Assembly (NCBI RefSeq): GCF_018691265.1
Contig: NW_024881327.1
Span: 24,111,936-24,175,935, forward strand
Source: Tyto alba
Lineage: Eukaryota > Chordata > Aves > Strigiformes > Tytonidae
Length of the DNA: 64,000 nucleotides
Reading direction: 5' to 3'
Positions 63,964 through 64,000 of this stretch are shown here, piece after piece. The notes beneath the pieces are model-generated. The model worked only from the letters and a program-made list of their open reading frames with translations. It did no database searches and was not told where the DNA came from. Position numbers and translations under genes: made by a program. The number at the start of each line of letters is the position of its first letter. The first letter of the stretch is position 1.

Positions 63964-64000
63964 TGTATGTTCTTTTTTTTCTTCCCCTAACGAGTCTGCC

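Larger units (their letters stand above)
63084..64000 (+). mobile_element. Endogenous retrovirus LTR, truncated by window end
   Basis: The sequence changes abruptly from AT-rich to GC- and CpG-rich at TGTCCTGGGTTGAG (63,084), a typical LTR start (TG...). The element has CCAAT and TATA-like boxes near 63,213-63,247, an internal tandem repeat and AATAAA at 63,958-63,963, followed by a T-rich stretch, then AACGAGTCTGCC at the edge. This is the order U3-R-U5. The last bases resemble the U5 start of avian ERVL-type LTRs; class III (ERVL-like) assignment is inference from memory of the pattern. The visible length of 917 bp already exceeds many LTRs. The bases before it, GAGAT (63,079-63,083), would be one copy of a 5-bp target duplication. 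Short open frames in it overlap each other on both strands and are not viral genes. It may be a solo LTR or the 5' LTR of a provirus lying to the right. Confidence 0.85.

Noticed and set aside
1..64000. tRNA, rRNA, CRISPR, operon or bacterial-type features
   Set aside because: None seen. Composition, repeats and lack of dense coding frames point to a vertebrate nuclear genome.

Overview
The window looks like about 64 kb of non-coding nuclear DNA from a bird, either a gene desert or the inside of very long introns. The evidence for a bird is the repeat content. There are four CR1 LINE pieces with avian-type 3' ends (ATCATAGAATGGTTTGG on the + strand for minus-strand copies), and two much older CR1/L3-type LINE relics. 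At the right edge is a long terminal repeat that starts TGTCCTGGGTTGAG, of the kind common in neoavian and especially passerine genomes. Base composition is strongly AT-rich almost throughout. No continuous protein-coding gene, tRNA, rRNA or CRISPR array could be supported. The open frames present are short, low in complexity or overlapping on both strands, and about as long as chance predicts at this composition.

Layout: 1-11.5 kb is unique AT-rich sequence with a few short repeats and one C-rich tract that could form a G-quadruplex on the minus strand. A CR1 3' fragment lies at 11.53-11.76 kb (+). CR1 3' stubs lie at 21.0 kb (-) and 28.0 kb (-). Several long A or T runs follow (28.8, 38.0, 45.4, 47.9, 49.7 and 50.7 kb). 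Two of them have an AATAAA signal at the spacing expected of a retroposed polyadenylated RNA. A 5'-truncated but otherwise substantial CR1 occupies 38.2-39.96 kb (-). It keeps recognisable reverse-transcriptase motifs but has two in-frame stops, a frameshift and a mutated catalytic box. Two ancient CR1/L3-type relics in opposite orientation occupy about 43.5-44.5 kb (+) and 45.7-46.6 kb (-). The rest, to 63.08 kb, is again unique AT-rich DNA.

From 63,084 to the end of the window the composition changes abruptly to GC- and CpG-rich. This is most of an endogenous-retrovirus LTR, with CCAAT and TATA-like boxes, an internal tandem repeat of about 66 bp and an AATAAA signal. It runs off the window, so I cannot tell whether it is a solo LTR or the 5' LTR of a provirus on the + strand.

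No genes can be described as working together here. The content is retroelement history plus a few palindromes and GC-rich islands that might be regulatory. I found no clear new biological system; the most interesting items are the possible retrocopies, the paired ancient LINE relics, the LTR and the unexplained higher-GC patches.
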